The notes under the pieces are model-generated. The model was given only the letters and a program-made list of their open reading frames with translations, searched no databases and was not told the origin of the DNA. 13,266 nucleotides of DNA from NCBI GenBank assembly GCA_023427355.1, contig JAEZBK010000073.1:1-13266 (forward strand), given 5' to 3'. The stretch is from Pseudomonadota bacterium (lineage in GTDB: Bacteria > Pseudomonadota > Alphaproteobacteria > Micropepsales > Micropepsaceae). Both the position numbers and the translations under genes were made by a program. The first letter of the stretch is position 1; each line of letters starts with the position of its first letter. Below are positions 1 through 6,496 of the stretch, in pieces.

Positions 1-316
1 GTTCCGGCCAGGCCGAACCCAGCGAAGAAAACAGGAAGAGCAACGCCGCGATCATCAGGCCGCCCTTGCGGCCGAACCGGTTCGAGATCGGCCCGCCCAG
101 GGCCGCGCCGATCACGCAGCCCAGAAGCGCGCAGGACACCGCCCATCCCGACAGGGAGTCGCGCGCGGCTTCGGGCAATCCACGCGGAATGATGAAATTG
201 TGGTCGATGGCGCCGACCGCGCCGGAAATCACCGCCGTGTCATAGCCGAACAGAAGTCCGCCCAGCGATGCGATCAGGGCCAGGCCCATGACCAGCCGCG
301 AATTGACCTGCGCCAT
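1..316 (-). CDS. xylE: XylE-like D-xylose:H+ symporter (sugar porter MFS), N-terminal part only
   Basis: The N-terminal 105 residues of a sugar-porter MFS transporter; the gene runs off the left edge. I see the TM1 signature GGLLFGYDTAVISGA (residues 19-33) and the loop 2-3 motif with SNRFGRK (78-84), both typical of the sugar porter family. A GSAWPE stretch and an insertion between TM1 and TM2 recall E. coli XylE. F23 and D26 correspond to F24 and D27 of E. coli XylE, the latter involved in proton coupling. The ATG at 316 is preceded by a good ribosome site (AAGGGGGAC). It would import pentose across the inner membrane. It lies 82 bp downstream of the lactonase gene on the same strand with no terminator between, so it is probably the third gene of the xylB-xylC operon. 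Substrate is inferred from this similarity and from context; another aldose such as arabinose or glucose is possible. Confidence 0.85.
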   Translation of the reverse strand, partial: MAQVNSRLVMGLALIASLGGLLFGYDTAVISGAVGAIDHNFIIPRGLPEAARDSLSGWAVSCALLGCVIGAALGGPISNRFGRKGGLMIAALLFLFSSLGSAWPE

Positions 317-398
317 TCTTGTCCCCCTTGCGGTGCTGCATCATCCGGCTGTCCCGCCGGTTCGGCCCGCAATTGTCAGACTAGGCGCGGCCTGACCC
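317..398. other. Short intergenic gap between xylC and xylE
   Basis: An 82-bp gap within the presumed xylB-xylC-xylE operon. It contains the ribosome site of the transporter and a weak 5-bp inverted repeat (CCGGC/GCCGG near 350-361) without a T-run. I see no terminator or convincing promoter, which supports read-through from xylC into the transporter. Confidence 0.5.
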
Positions 399-1259
399 TC
401 ACGCAAGCAACACGGCCGCCTGCGCCTGCCCCGGCACATCGCTGCGAACGTGAAACACGCCACCGGCCAGGGGCTGTGCCGCACGCGCGTCATCGTCCAG
501 TCCTTTCCAGGCCGTGGTGACATAGACATCGCGCAGGTCCGCGCCGCCAAACGCCACCTTTGTGACATTGGCGACAGGAAGTCTTATCGTTTGCACCAGC
601 CTGCCGTCCGGCGCGTAGCGGCGAATGCCCCAGCCCATGAACAGCGCGCACCAGACAAAGCCTTCCGCATCCGTCACCGGGCCATCGGGATAACCTGCGC
701 CCTCTTCGATGCGGGCGAAGACGCGCTTGTTGGTGATCGTTCCGTCGGCGGCAAGATCGAAGGCGTAGATTTCCTTCTTCAAGGTATCGGTGTGATAGAG
801 CGTCTTGCCGCTGGGGCAGAAGGCCGGGCCGTTGGTGATCAGGTAATCCGGGTCGGCGACGCGCAGAACACCTTTCTCGTAGCAGTAAAGCGCGCCCGCG
901 CAGCGTTCCTCGGCATCGTCCATGGAGCCGAACCACAACCGGCCTGCCGTATCCACGGCGCAATCATTCAGGCGGTTGCCGGGCAAATGCGGCTCCACGG
1001 TGGTGAGCAGCGCAAATCCGCCCGTCGCCGGATCAAAGCGATGCAGGCCGCTCTGCATTCCGGCGATGAAGCCGCCATCCCTGACCGGCGCGACAAAGCC
1101 GATCTGCGACGGCGCATCCCAGCTTGTCTTTTGGCCCGTGGCGGGATCAAGCCGGTGGATCTTCTGCAGCTTGATGTCGGTGAACCACAGCGCGTCGTCC
1201 CACCAGAGCGGGCCTTCGCCCAGCTTGGCCGCCAGCGGCCAGATGCAGGTGGGGGTCAT
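399..1259 (-). CDS. xylC: SMP-30/gluconolactonase family sugar lactonase, probable D-xylonolactonase
   Basis: A 286-residue cytosolic six-bladed beta-propeller lactonase with no signal peptide. The divalent-metal ligands of the SMP-30 family are visible: E15 (in LGEGPLWW), N143 (in ITNGPAF) and D192 (in YPDGP). R96 and N98 (GNRLND) match the substrate-contacting loop. Length is normal for the family (about 290 aa). The start codon overlaps the stop of xylB by one base (TGATG), so the two are translationally coupled; no separate Shine-Dalgarno is evident. Context gives the job: XylB makes D-xylono-lactone from D-xylose, and this enzyme would hydrolyse it to D-xylonate, as XylC does in Caulobacter. 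Family membership is clear; specificity for xylonolactone rather than arabino- or gluconolactone is inferred from the neighbour. Confidence 0.87.
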   Translation of the reverse strand: MTPTCIWPLAAKLGEGPLWWDDALWFTDIKLQKIHRLDPATGQKTSWDAPSQIGFVAPVRDGGFIAGMQSGLHRFDPATGGFALLTTVEPHLPGNRLNDCAVDTAGRLWFGSMDDAEERCAGALYCYEKGVLRVADPDYLITNGPAFCPSGKTLYHTDTLKKEIYAFDLAADGTITNKRVFARIEEGAGYPDGPVTDAEGFVWCALFMGWGIRRYAPDGRLVQTIRLPVANVTKVAFGGADLRDVYVTTAWKGLDDDARAAQPLAGGVFHVRSDVPGQAQAAVLLA

Positions 1260-2005
1260 CAGCGCCAGCCCGCGTCAATCCAGTATTCATGGCCGGTGCA
1301 CAGCCGCGCATCGTCCGACGCCAGGAACAGCACCAGCGCCGCCACATCCTCGGGCACCAGGCGGCCCTTCAGGCACTGCGCATCCACGATCTGCTTTTCG
1401 CCTTCGGGCGTGTACCATTTTTCCTGGCGCTTGGTCTTGATGTTGCCCGGCACCACGCAGGTGACGCGGATGCCGTCCTCGCCCAGTTCGCGCGCCAGCG
1501 CGCGCGTCATGCCTTCGATCGCCGCCTTGGCGGTTTCATAGATCACCAGGTCCTTCAGGCCCAGGTGCCACGAGATCGAGCCGAAATTGATGATCGCCCC
1601 GCCGCCCTTCGCCTTCATGCCCGGCACCACGGCCTTGGCCGCGAACGCCATGTGCCGCAGGTTGATGTTCATCCGGTTGTCCCAATAGTCGGGCGTCAGG
1701 TCGGCCAGCGAATGACGGTCGTCATTGCCGGCATTGTTCACCAGCACATCCACCGGGCCGATGGCGGCGAAGAACGCGTCCAGCGCCTTGAGGTCGAACA
1801 GGTCCACATGATGGAAGGCGGGCTTGTGCGCCGACCCGGCCAGGCGCTCCGCCAGGGCATGGGCCTCGGCATCCAGGATGTCGCAGAAGCTGACCCGCGC
1901 GCCCTGGCGGGCGAACCCCGTCACCAGCCCTTCGCCGATGCCCGATGCGCCGCCGGTGATGACGACATGCCTGTCCTTGAGACTGGGATAGATGGCTTTG
2001 CTCAT
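1259..2005 (-). CDS. xylB: D-xylose 1-dehydrogenase, NAD-dependent (short-chain dehydrogenase)
   Basis: A classical SDR of 248 residues that oxidises D-xylose to D-xylonolactone, the first step of oxidative xylose catabolism. Visible: cofactor loop TGGASGIG (17-24), D42 at the end of strand 2 (favours NAD+ over NADP+), NNAG (90-93), catalytic S143, Y156 and K160. Stretches such as NNAGNDDRH, INFGSISWHLGL, KTKRQEKWYTPEGE and the C-terminal GHEYWIDAGWR match Caulobacter crescentus XylB as I remember it, including overall length. The reading frame extends to a GTG at 2014, but I chose the ATG at 2005 because its start MSKAIYPSLK aligns with the Caulobacter N-terminus. Neither start has a clear Shine-Dalgarno; see the promoter entry for a possible leaderless transcript. 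First gene of the xylB-xylC-xylE operon, divergent from an MFS transporter gene. Confidence 0.94.
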   Translation of the reverse strand: MSKAIYPSLKDRHVVITGGASGIGEGLVTGFARQGARVSFCDILDAEAHALAERLAGSAHKPAFHHVDLFDLKALDAFFAAIGPVDVLVNNAGNDDRHSLADLTPDYWDNRMNINLRHMAFAAKAVVPGMKAKGGGAIINFGSISWHLGLKDLVIYETAKAAIEGMTRALARELGEDGIRVTCVVPGNIKTKRQEKWYTPEGEKQIVDAQCLKGRLVPEDVAALVLFLASDDARLCTGHEYWIDAGWR

Positions 2006-2013
2006 GGCGCGCA

Positions 2014-2042
2014 CAACACGCCGCGCGCCCCGCGCCTGTCAA
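2014..2042 (-). promoter_or_regulatory. Candidate promoter of the xylB operon
   Basis: On the minus strand there is a perfect -35 hexamer TTGACA (2042-2037), then 17 bp, then a weak -10 GTGTTG (2019-2014). Transcription would begin about 6-8 bases further on, almost exactly at the xylB ATG (2005), implying a leaderless mRNA. That would explain why no ribosome site precedes xylB. The poor -10 keeps this tentative; an activator or a different sigma factor is possible. Confidence 0.4.
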
Positions 2043-2166
2043 GGCGGGTATCCGTGCAAACCATTCCCATGCTGCGATGCGAAATGGCGGGCTTCCACCT
2101 TGCGTGGCAGCCTATTCGCCGCCACTCTCCGGCCGACGCCGCCAAAAGCGGCGCGGGGGGAAACAC
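2015..2166. other. Divergent intergenic region between xylB and the MFS transporter
   Basis: About 150 bp carrying the regulatory signals of both genes. It holds a GGTTTGCA octamer on the minus strand (2062-2055) that also occurs in the repeat cluster upstream of the lacI operon. It also holds a weak inverted repeat (CCAC/GTGG near 2096-2107) and the G-rich ribosome site of the transporter just before 2167. I do not see the palindromic xylose operator I recall from Caulobacter. A plus-strand promoter is not obvious. Confidence 0.4.
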
Positions 2167-3459
2167 ATGACATTGACCGGCACGCAGAAGCCGACGCATT
2201 TCCGTTACCTGGTTGCGGTGATGCTCTTCATCACCGTGGTCATCAACTATCTGGACCGCAACAACATCTCCACCACCGTGGTGGCGATGAAGGAAGAGTT
2301 CGGCATCGGCAACGTCGAAATGGGCTGGGTGCTGGCCGGTTTCGGCTGGACCTATGCGCTGTTCCAGATTCCGGGCGGCTGGCTGGTGGACCGCATGACG
2401 CCGCGCGTCTTCTATCCGATCATCCTGGTTCTGTGGTCCCTGGCCACCCTGGCGATGAGCTGGGTCGGCACCGTGATGGGCCTGATCGTGCTGCGCGCGC
2501 TGGTCGGCATGCTCGAAGCCCCGTCCTATTCGATCAACAACCAGGTCGCCAGTTCCTGGTTTCCCAACAAGGAGCGCGCCAGCGTGGTGGGCTTCTTCAT
2601 TTCGGCCCAGTTCATCGGCCCGGCCATGCTCACCGGCGGCCTGATCTGGCTGGAACACACCTATGGCTGGCGCTCGGTCTTCTACATCACCGGCGCTGCC
2701 GGCCTGCTCTGGGGCATCATCTGGTGGTTCGTCTATCGCGGTCCGCGCGAGTCCCGGATGGCCAACGCCGCCGAGATCGAAGAGATCAAGGCGGGCGGCG
2801 CGCTGGTGGATTTCGGCGCCGCCGACCGCAAGATGCCCGCCAAGTTCCGGTGGGAAGACATGTGGACGGTCGTGAAATACCGCAAGCTCTGGGGCGTCTA
2901 TCTCGGCCAGTTTGCGGTGACGTCGAGCCAGTATTTCTTCCTGCTCTGGTTCCCGACCTACCTGATCGAATATCGCGGCATGGATGACTTCAAGACCGGT
3001 CTGTATGCCTCGATACCCTTCTTCGGAGCCTTTATCGGCGCGCTCTGCTCCGGCTTCCTGTCCGATTTCATGCTGCGCCGGGGCTTTACCCTGGGGGCCG
3101 CGCGCAAGACGCCGATCATCGCGGGCCTGCTGATTTCCAGCGTGGTGGTGCTGGCCAACTTCACGGATTCGACCGAACTGGCCATCGTCTTCTTCACCAT
3201 CGCCCTGTTCGGCAATGGCCTGGCGTCCATCGGCTGGTCGCTGATTTCCTCGGTGGCGCCGCAAAAGCTGATCGGCCTGACCGGCGGCACCTTCAACGGC
3301 GTCAGCAACCTGTCGGGCATCGTCACCCCGGCGGTGATCGGCTACCTGGCGGCGGGCGGCAATTTCGCCCCCGGCCTGGTCTATATCGCCGTCGTCGCGC
3401 TGCTGGGCGTTTGCTCCTATGTCTTCCTCATCGGAAAACTCGAACCCGTAGAGCAATAA
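2167..3459 (+). CDS. MFS transporter, anion:cation symporter (ACS) family, likely sugar-acid or organic-acid uptake
   Basis: A 430-residue, 12-helix MFS permease of the ACS type (relatives: DgoT galactonate, ExuT hexuronate and GudP glucarate transporters). It has the family signature INYLDRNNIS in TM1 (26-35) with D30/R31, and the loop 2-3 motif GGWLVDRMTPR (70-80). A hydrophilic central loop (about residues 200-235) separates the two six-helix halves. The frame is open back to an ATG at 2077, but I chose 2167: it has a strong GGGGGGAAA ribosome site just upstream, and the upstream 30 residues are Arg/Pro-rich with no membrane character. Divergent from xylB, so it may take up a sugar acid such as xylonate or a uronate and be co-regulated. 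The substrate cannot be read from the sequence. Followed by a strong terminator. Confidence 0.88.
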   Translation: MTLTGTQKPTHFRYLVAVMLFITVVINYLDRNNISTTVVAMKEEFGIGNVEMGWVLAGFGWTYALFQIPGGWLVDRMTPRVFYPIILVLWSLATLAMSWVGTVMGLIVLRALVGMLEAPSYSINNQVASSWFPNKERASVVGFFISAQFIGPAMLTGGLIWLEHTYGWRSVFYITGAAGLLWGIIWWFVYRGPRESRMANAAEIEEIKAGGALVDFGAADRKMPAKFRWEDMWTVVKYRKLWGVYLGQFAVTSSQYFFLLWFPTYLIEYRGMDDFKTGLYASIPFFGAFIGALCSGFLSDFMLRRGFTLGAARKTPIIAGLLISSVVVLANFTDSTELAIVFFTIALFGNGLASIGWSLISSVAPQKLIGLTGGTFNGVSNLSGIVTPAVIGYLAAGGNFAPGLVYIAVVALLGVCSYVFLIGKLEPVEQ

Positions 3460-3480
3460 GCGGAGAGGGTTGTCTTCAGG

Positions 3481-3509
3481 GCCCGCCGGGAAACCGGCGG
3501 GCCTTTTTC
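3481..3509 (+). terminator. Rho-independent terminator of the MFS transporter gene
   Basis: A perfect 9-bp stem GCCCGCCGG / CCGGCGGGC closed by a GAAA tetraloop, directly followed by CTTTTTCTTT. It lies 21 bp after the transporter stop. The T-run is on the plus-strand side only, so it serves the transporter rather than the convergent ndh gene, whose stop is a few bases away. Confidence 0.92.
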
Positions 3510-3513
3510 TTTG

Positions 3514-4833
3514 TCAGTGCAGCTTAAGCCGCGGCCTGATGATGCGATTGATCCAGCTATAGACCACCATCGCCGCGCCCTTGAACACGCCATGGATGGC
3601 GAACAGGTGCATGCGATAGAGCGAGGCATAGACGAAGCGCGCCAGCCGCCCCTCGACCGCCATGCGCCCGCCCACCAGGTTGCCCATCAGGCTGCCCACG
3701 GTGGAATAGCGGCTCAGCGACACCAGCGAGCCATGATCGTGATAGACGAAATCCTTCAAGGGCTGGCCCTTGATGAGGCGGCGAATGTTGGCCGCCGCCA
3801 CGCTCGCCATCTGGTGCGCGGATTGTGCGCGCGGCGGTACCGGGCGCTTGGCCCCTTCGGGCATGTAGAAGGCGCAATCGCCGATCGCGAAGATGCGGTC
3901 GTCGCGCGTGGTCTGCAATGTGGGCTTCACGACAAGCTGGTTGCCGCGCGCCGTTTCCAGCCCGCCGATCTCCTTGAGGAAATCCGGCGCCTTCACGCCC
4001 GCCGCCCACACGCGCAATTCGGCCGCAATGAACTCCCCCGACGCCGTCTTCATGCCGTCCGGCGTGGCTTCGGTTACCGCCATGCTGGTCAGCACCCGCA
4101 CGCCCAGCGCCTCCAGCTCGGCCTTCACCGCGCCTGCCAGCTCCTCCGGCAGCGCGGGCAGGATGCGCGGGCCCGCCTCGATCAGCGTCACTTCCAGGCG
4201 GCTTTCGTCGAACACTTCCAGGCCGTAATGGCGCAGCGCCGCCGCGGCATTGTAAAGCTCCGCCGCCAGCTCCACGCCGGTGGCGCCGCCGCCCACCACC
4301 GCGATGCGCACATGCGCATCCAGCTCGGGATGATCGCTCATGCTGCGCGATACGCGCAGGCAATGGTCCAGCAGCTTGGAGCGGAACCGGTCGGCCTGCA
4401 GCCGCGAATCCAGGAACAGGCAGTTCTGCCGCACGCCCGGGGTGCCGAAATCGTTGGAGACCGATCCCACCGCCATGATCAGGTAATCGTATCGGATGCG
4501 GTGGCGGCCCATCACCTCGCGCCCGTCCTCGTCCAGGATGGGCGCGAAGACCACCTGTCGCGCATCCCGGTCTATGTTTTCCAGCGCGCCATAGAAGAAG
4601 CGATAGCCCCAGCGATGGCCATGGCTGCGATAGCCCACTTCGTCCAGGTTGGCGTCCAGCGATCCGGCCGCCACCTCGTGCAACAGCGGCTTCCAGATAT
4701 GGGTGCGGTTCTTCTCGACCAGGATGATGTCGAATTTCTGCCGCCCCAGCGCCGCGCCCAGCCGGGTCGCCAGTTCCAGTCCGCCCGCCCCGCCGCCGAC
4801 AATGACGATCTGGGTCTTCTTGCTTGCTGTCAT
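3514..4833 (-). CDS. ndh: Type II NADH:quinone oxidoreductase (NDH-2)
   Basis: A 439-residue FAD flavoprotein that passes electrons from NADH to membrane quinone without pumping protons. Two Rossmann motifs are present: VGGGAGGLE for FAD (12-20, with acidic E40 closing the fold) and VGGGATGVELAAEL for NADH (180-193). The third FAD motif is FAIGDCA (315-321), and PRAQSAHQM (334-342) is the quinone-site signature of NDH-2. The C-terminus has the hydrophobic/basic stretches that dock NDH-2 on the inner membrane. Length fits the family (about 430 aa). The ATG at 4833 places the FAD motif correctly; its ribosome site is poor. The gene lies 73 bp downstream of the lytic transglycosylase gene on the same strand, so may be partly co-transcribed. 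It converges on the MFS transporter. Confidence 0.92.
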   Translation of the reverse strand: MTASKKTQIVIVGGGAGGLELATRLGAALGRQKFDIILVEKNRTHIWKPLLHEVAAGSLDANLDEVGYRSHGHRWGYRFFYGALENIDRDARQVVFAPILDEDGREVMGRHRIRYDYLIMAVGSVSNDFGTPGVRQNCLFLDSRLQADRFRSKLLDHCLRVSRSMSDHPELDAHVRIAVVGGGATGVELAAELYNAAAALRHYGLEVFDESRLEVTLIEAGPRILPALPEELAGAVKAELEALGVRVLTSMAVTEATPDGMKTASGEFIAAELRVWAAGVKAPDFLKEIGGLETARGNQLVVKPTLQTTRDDRIFAIGDCAFYMPEGAKRPVPPRAQSAHQMASVAAANIRRLIKGQPLKDFVYHDHGSLVSLSRYSTVGSLMGNLVGGRMAVEGRLARFVYASLYRMHLFAIHGVFKGAAMVVYSWINRIIRPRLKLH

Positions 4834-4906
4834 GGGGCCATGATGATGCCCCGCCAGGCATCGCGCAAATGCCGCCTTCTCATGCCGGGCCTGCGTGCAA
4901 ACGTCT

Positions 4907-5794
4907 TTAGAGCTTGGCGCCCGCCCGCTTGAGCAGCTCGGTCGTTGCGGTCACGTCCTCGCGCACGGCCTGGCGGGTCTTGCCCAGATCCACCACGGCC
5001 GCCGCCGATGACGGATATTCGCCCGGCAGCACCGCGCGCACGGCGCGCACCATGGCTGTGTCGATCTCCACCGCCTGGCCGTCGGGCCGGGTCAGCTTTG
5101 CGTTGACCGGCGCGGCTTTGAGGTCGCCCAGGTTGCCGCCCGCCTTGTCGCCCAGCCGGATGCGGATATTGCTCAGATAGGCGATGGTTTCGGCGGGCAG
5201 GTTGCGCTTGCCGCCCAGGTTGGCCTCCAGGTTTCCCGGCCCGGTGTTATAGGCGGCGAACAGCGCCGGATAGCCGTATTTGCGGTGCAGGAAGCGCAGA
5301 TAGGCCGTGCCCGCCAGCACGCTGTTGCGCGGATCATAGGCGTCCGCGCCAAGGCCATGGTCGGCGCGCATGTCGTTATAGGTTTCGGGCATCACCTGCA
5401 TCAGGCCCATCGCGCCCTTGATCGAGGTGATGGGCAGGTCGCCTTCCAGCACCGTGCGCCCGGCCGATTCCTGGCGCATCACCTCGATGATCCATTCGCG
5501 CGGCACGCCGAAGCGCTTGCTGGCCTCGTCGATGAACTTGGCCCAGCGGGCGATGCGCATCTCCACCGGCATGGCCATCTCCGCTTCATAGATGGGCTGG
5601 GGCAGCGGCACCTGCGGCGTGGAGATGACGGGCGCGATCTGCGCCATCTGCCGTGGCGGCTGGACGGCCCTCGGCGCAGCGGCAGGCGCCTTGGGCTGGG
5701 CCGCCAGCATCGCCAGCCCGGCCAGCGCAAAACCCGACACCGCCAGCAAGGGCAGGTGACGCAGTCTCACGGAGCGGGCCAGGCGCAGAAGCAT
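4907..5794 (-). CDS. Lytic transglycosylase (SLT/goose-lysozyme-like fold), exported or membrane anchored
   Basis: A 295-residue cell-wall enzyme that would cleave the MurNAc-GlcNAc bond of peptidoglycan in the periplasm to give anhydro-muropeptides. The N-terminus is basic (RLARSVRLRH) followed by a hydrophobic helix (14-32) and an Ala/Pro-rich linker (33-65), so it is either a signal peptide or a membrane anchor. The SLT domain spans about 80-200: catalytic E109 in MRQESAGR, GAMGLMQVMPETY (127-139) and AAYNTGPGN (180-188). The roughly 100-residue tail has no motif I recognise. The frame opens at TTG 5803, but I prefer ATG 5794 because GGAGAG lies about 10 bases before it and would sit almost on top of the TTG. 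It is upstream of ndh on the same strand. The exact MltC/Slt subfamily is not assigned. Confidence 0.88.
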   Translation of the reverse strand: MLLRLARSVRLRHLPLLAVSGFALAGLAMLAAQPKAPAAAPRAVQPPRQMAQIAPVISTPQVPLPQPIYEAEMAMPVEMRIARWAKFIDEASKRFGVPREWIIEVMRQESAGRTVLEGDLPITSIKGAMGLMQVMPETYNDMRADHGLGADAYDPRNSVLAGTAYLRFLHRKYGYPALFAAYNTGPGNLEANLGGKRNLPAETIAYLSNIRIRLGDKAGGNLGDLKAAPVNAKLTRPDGQAVEIDTAMVRAVRAVLPGEYPSSAAAVVDLGKTRQAVREDVTATTELLKRAGAKL

Positions 5795-5867
5795 GGAAAA
5801 CAAACTCTCCGGACGAAGAGCGGGATGCGGTCAGTAGGGGCGACTCGCGCCTTTTCTGAGGCGCATA

Positions 5868-5897
5868 GCGATATCGGGCCGGGCGGGCTTTTTTCAA
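5868..5897 (-). promoter_or_regulatory. Possible promoter of the lytic transglycosylase gene
   Basis: Minus-strand TTGAAA (5897-5892), an 18-bp spacer and TATCGC (5873-5868). The leader would be about 70 nt and would contain a small hairpin (GCGCCT/AGGCGC, 5847-5864). Only the -35 is a good match, so this is weak. Confidence 0.25.
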
Positions 5898-5949
5898 GCC
5901 TGCTTCACCTGCACGTCAGGAAATCAGCAAAATCAAAGGATTACATAAT

Positions 5950-5978
5950 TTTGCACAGGTTTGCATAAGCGTTTGCAA
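5950..5978. promoter_or_regulatory. TTTGCA repeat cluster, probable LacI-family operator
   Basis: Three direct copies of TTTGCA begin at 5950, 5960 and 5972, about one helical turn apart. The last two also form an imperfect 18-bp inverted repeat, TTGCATAAGCGTTTGCAA (5961-5978), with TTGCA/TGCAA arms, a symmetric A/T pair and a GC centre. Length and symmetry fit a LacI-family operator. It overlaps the candidate -35 of the operon that encodes the repressor, so autoregulation is likely. The assignment to this regulator is an inference from position. Confidence 0.55.
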
Positions 5979-5989
5979 GAGGCTATAGG
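5961..5989 (+). promoter_or_regulatory. Candidate promoter of the exported protein-lacI operon
   Basis: A -35-like TTGCAT (5961-5966), exactly 17 bp, and a -10-like TATAGG (5984-5989). It lies in the most AT-rich stretch of the window, 20-45 bases before the first start codon. The -35 is inside the inverted repeat, so a repressor bound there would block RNA polymerase. Confidence 0.4.
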
Positions 5990-5994
5990 CTATA
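5981..5994 (+). repeat. Tandem heptamer repeat GGCTATA x2
   Basis: Two adjacent copies of GGCTATA sit between the operator-like repeats and the ribosome site. They overlap the candidate -10, so each copy could supply a TATA-type hexamer; it may be chance. Confidence 0.6.
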
Positions 5995-6007
5995 TCCGGG
6001 AGGCACA

Positions 6008-6496
6008 ATGAACCGCCAGACCAGCATTGCCGCCGGACTGTTGCTGCTCGCCCTGGTTATCCAGGCGCAGGCCCAGACCCCGGCTTCCCCCTGCCCCGGC
6101 GCGCAGACGCCGGGACTGCGCGTGGAGTCCGCCACCTCGCCCGGCGCGGCCACCGCGCTGCCCACCGGAACACCCGTCGCCGCCTCGCTGCAGGCGGTGG
6201 ATCGCATTTTCTTCGCGGTGCCGGCCGGCGACCGCCCCATCGCGCGCACCTATGGCGGCACTTTCGCGCTCGACCTGGCCCAGACGGGCGCCTGGCGCGT
6301 CGCGGTGGATGCCCAGGCCCATATCGACCTGGTGCAAGGCGGCAAGCGCATTGCCCCGCGAGACACAGGTGCGGTGACGGGCGGCTGTTTCGTGCAGCAG
6401 GCGCGCTACGACCTCAAGCCCGGCCATTACCTGCTGCAACTGTCTGCAAGCCAAATTCCTGTCCTGTCGCTACTGGTGGAGAGAACACAAAAATGA
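6008..6496 (+). CDS. Small exported protein of unknown function, coupled to a LacI regulator
   Basis: A 162-residue protein I cannot place in a characterised family. A clear signal peptide (MNRQ, hydrophobic core 7-18, cleavage likely after AQA at 20-22) predicts a mature periplasmic or secreted protein of about 140 residues. It has a Pro/Ala-rich start (23-60) and then a beta-rich domain (about 65-158) ending in a GHYLLQLSAS strand pattern. It resembles small sandwich modules that sit after a signal peptide in sphingomonad-type proteins of unknown role. Two cysteines (C29, C127) could form a disulfide. The ATG at 6008 has a good GGGAGG ribosome site. Its stop overlaps the lacI start by four bases (ATGA), so the pair is translationally coupled. 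It likely shares the repressor's regulation. Function is open. Confidence 0.8.
   Translation: MNRQTSIAAGLLLLALVIQAQAQTPASPCPGAQTPGLRVESATSPGAATALPTGTPVAASLQAVDRIFFAVPAGDRPIARTYGGTFALDLAQTGAWRVAVDAQAHIDLVQGGKRIAPRDTGAVTGGCFVQQARYDLKPGHYLLQLSASQIPVLSLLVERTQK

Noticed and set aside
450..1541. 363-codon open frame on the plus strand opposite xylC and xylB
   Set aside because: Spans two genuine genes on the other strand and has no recognisable domain.
2077..2166. N-terminal extension of the MFS transporter from ATG 2077
   Set aside because: Arg/Pro-rich, not membrane-like, no ribosome site, and it would occupy the divergent promoter region; ATG 2167 has a strong ribosome site.
2002..3456. 484-codon open frame on the minus strand opposite the MFS transporter
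   Set aside because: Low-complexity Asp/His/Gln/Arg-rich translation, antisense to a clear 12-helix permease.
3511..4932. 473-codon open frame on the plus strand opposite ndh
   Set aside because: Arg/His/Gln/Ala-rich translation with no motif, fully antisense to a well-supported NDH-2 gene; long antisense frames are expected in GC-rich DNA.
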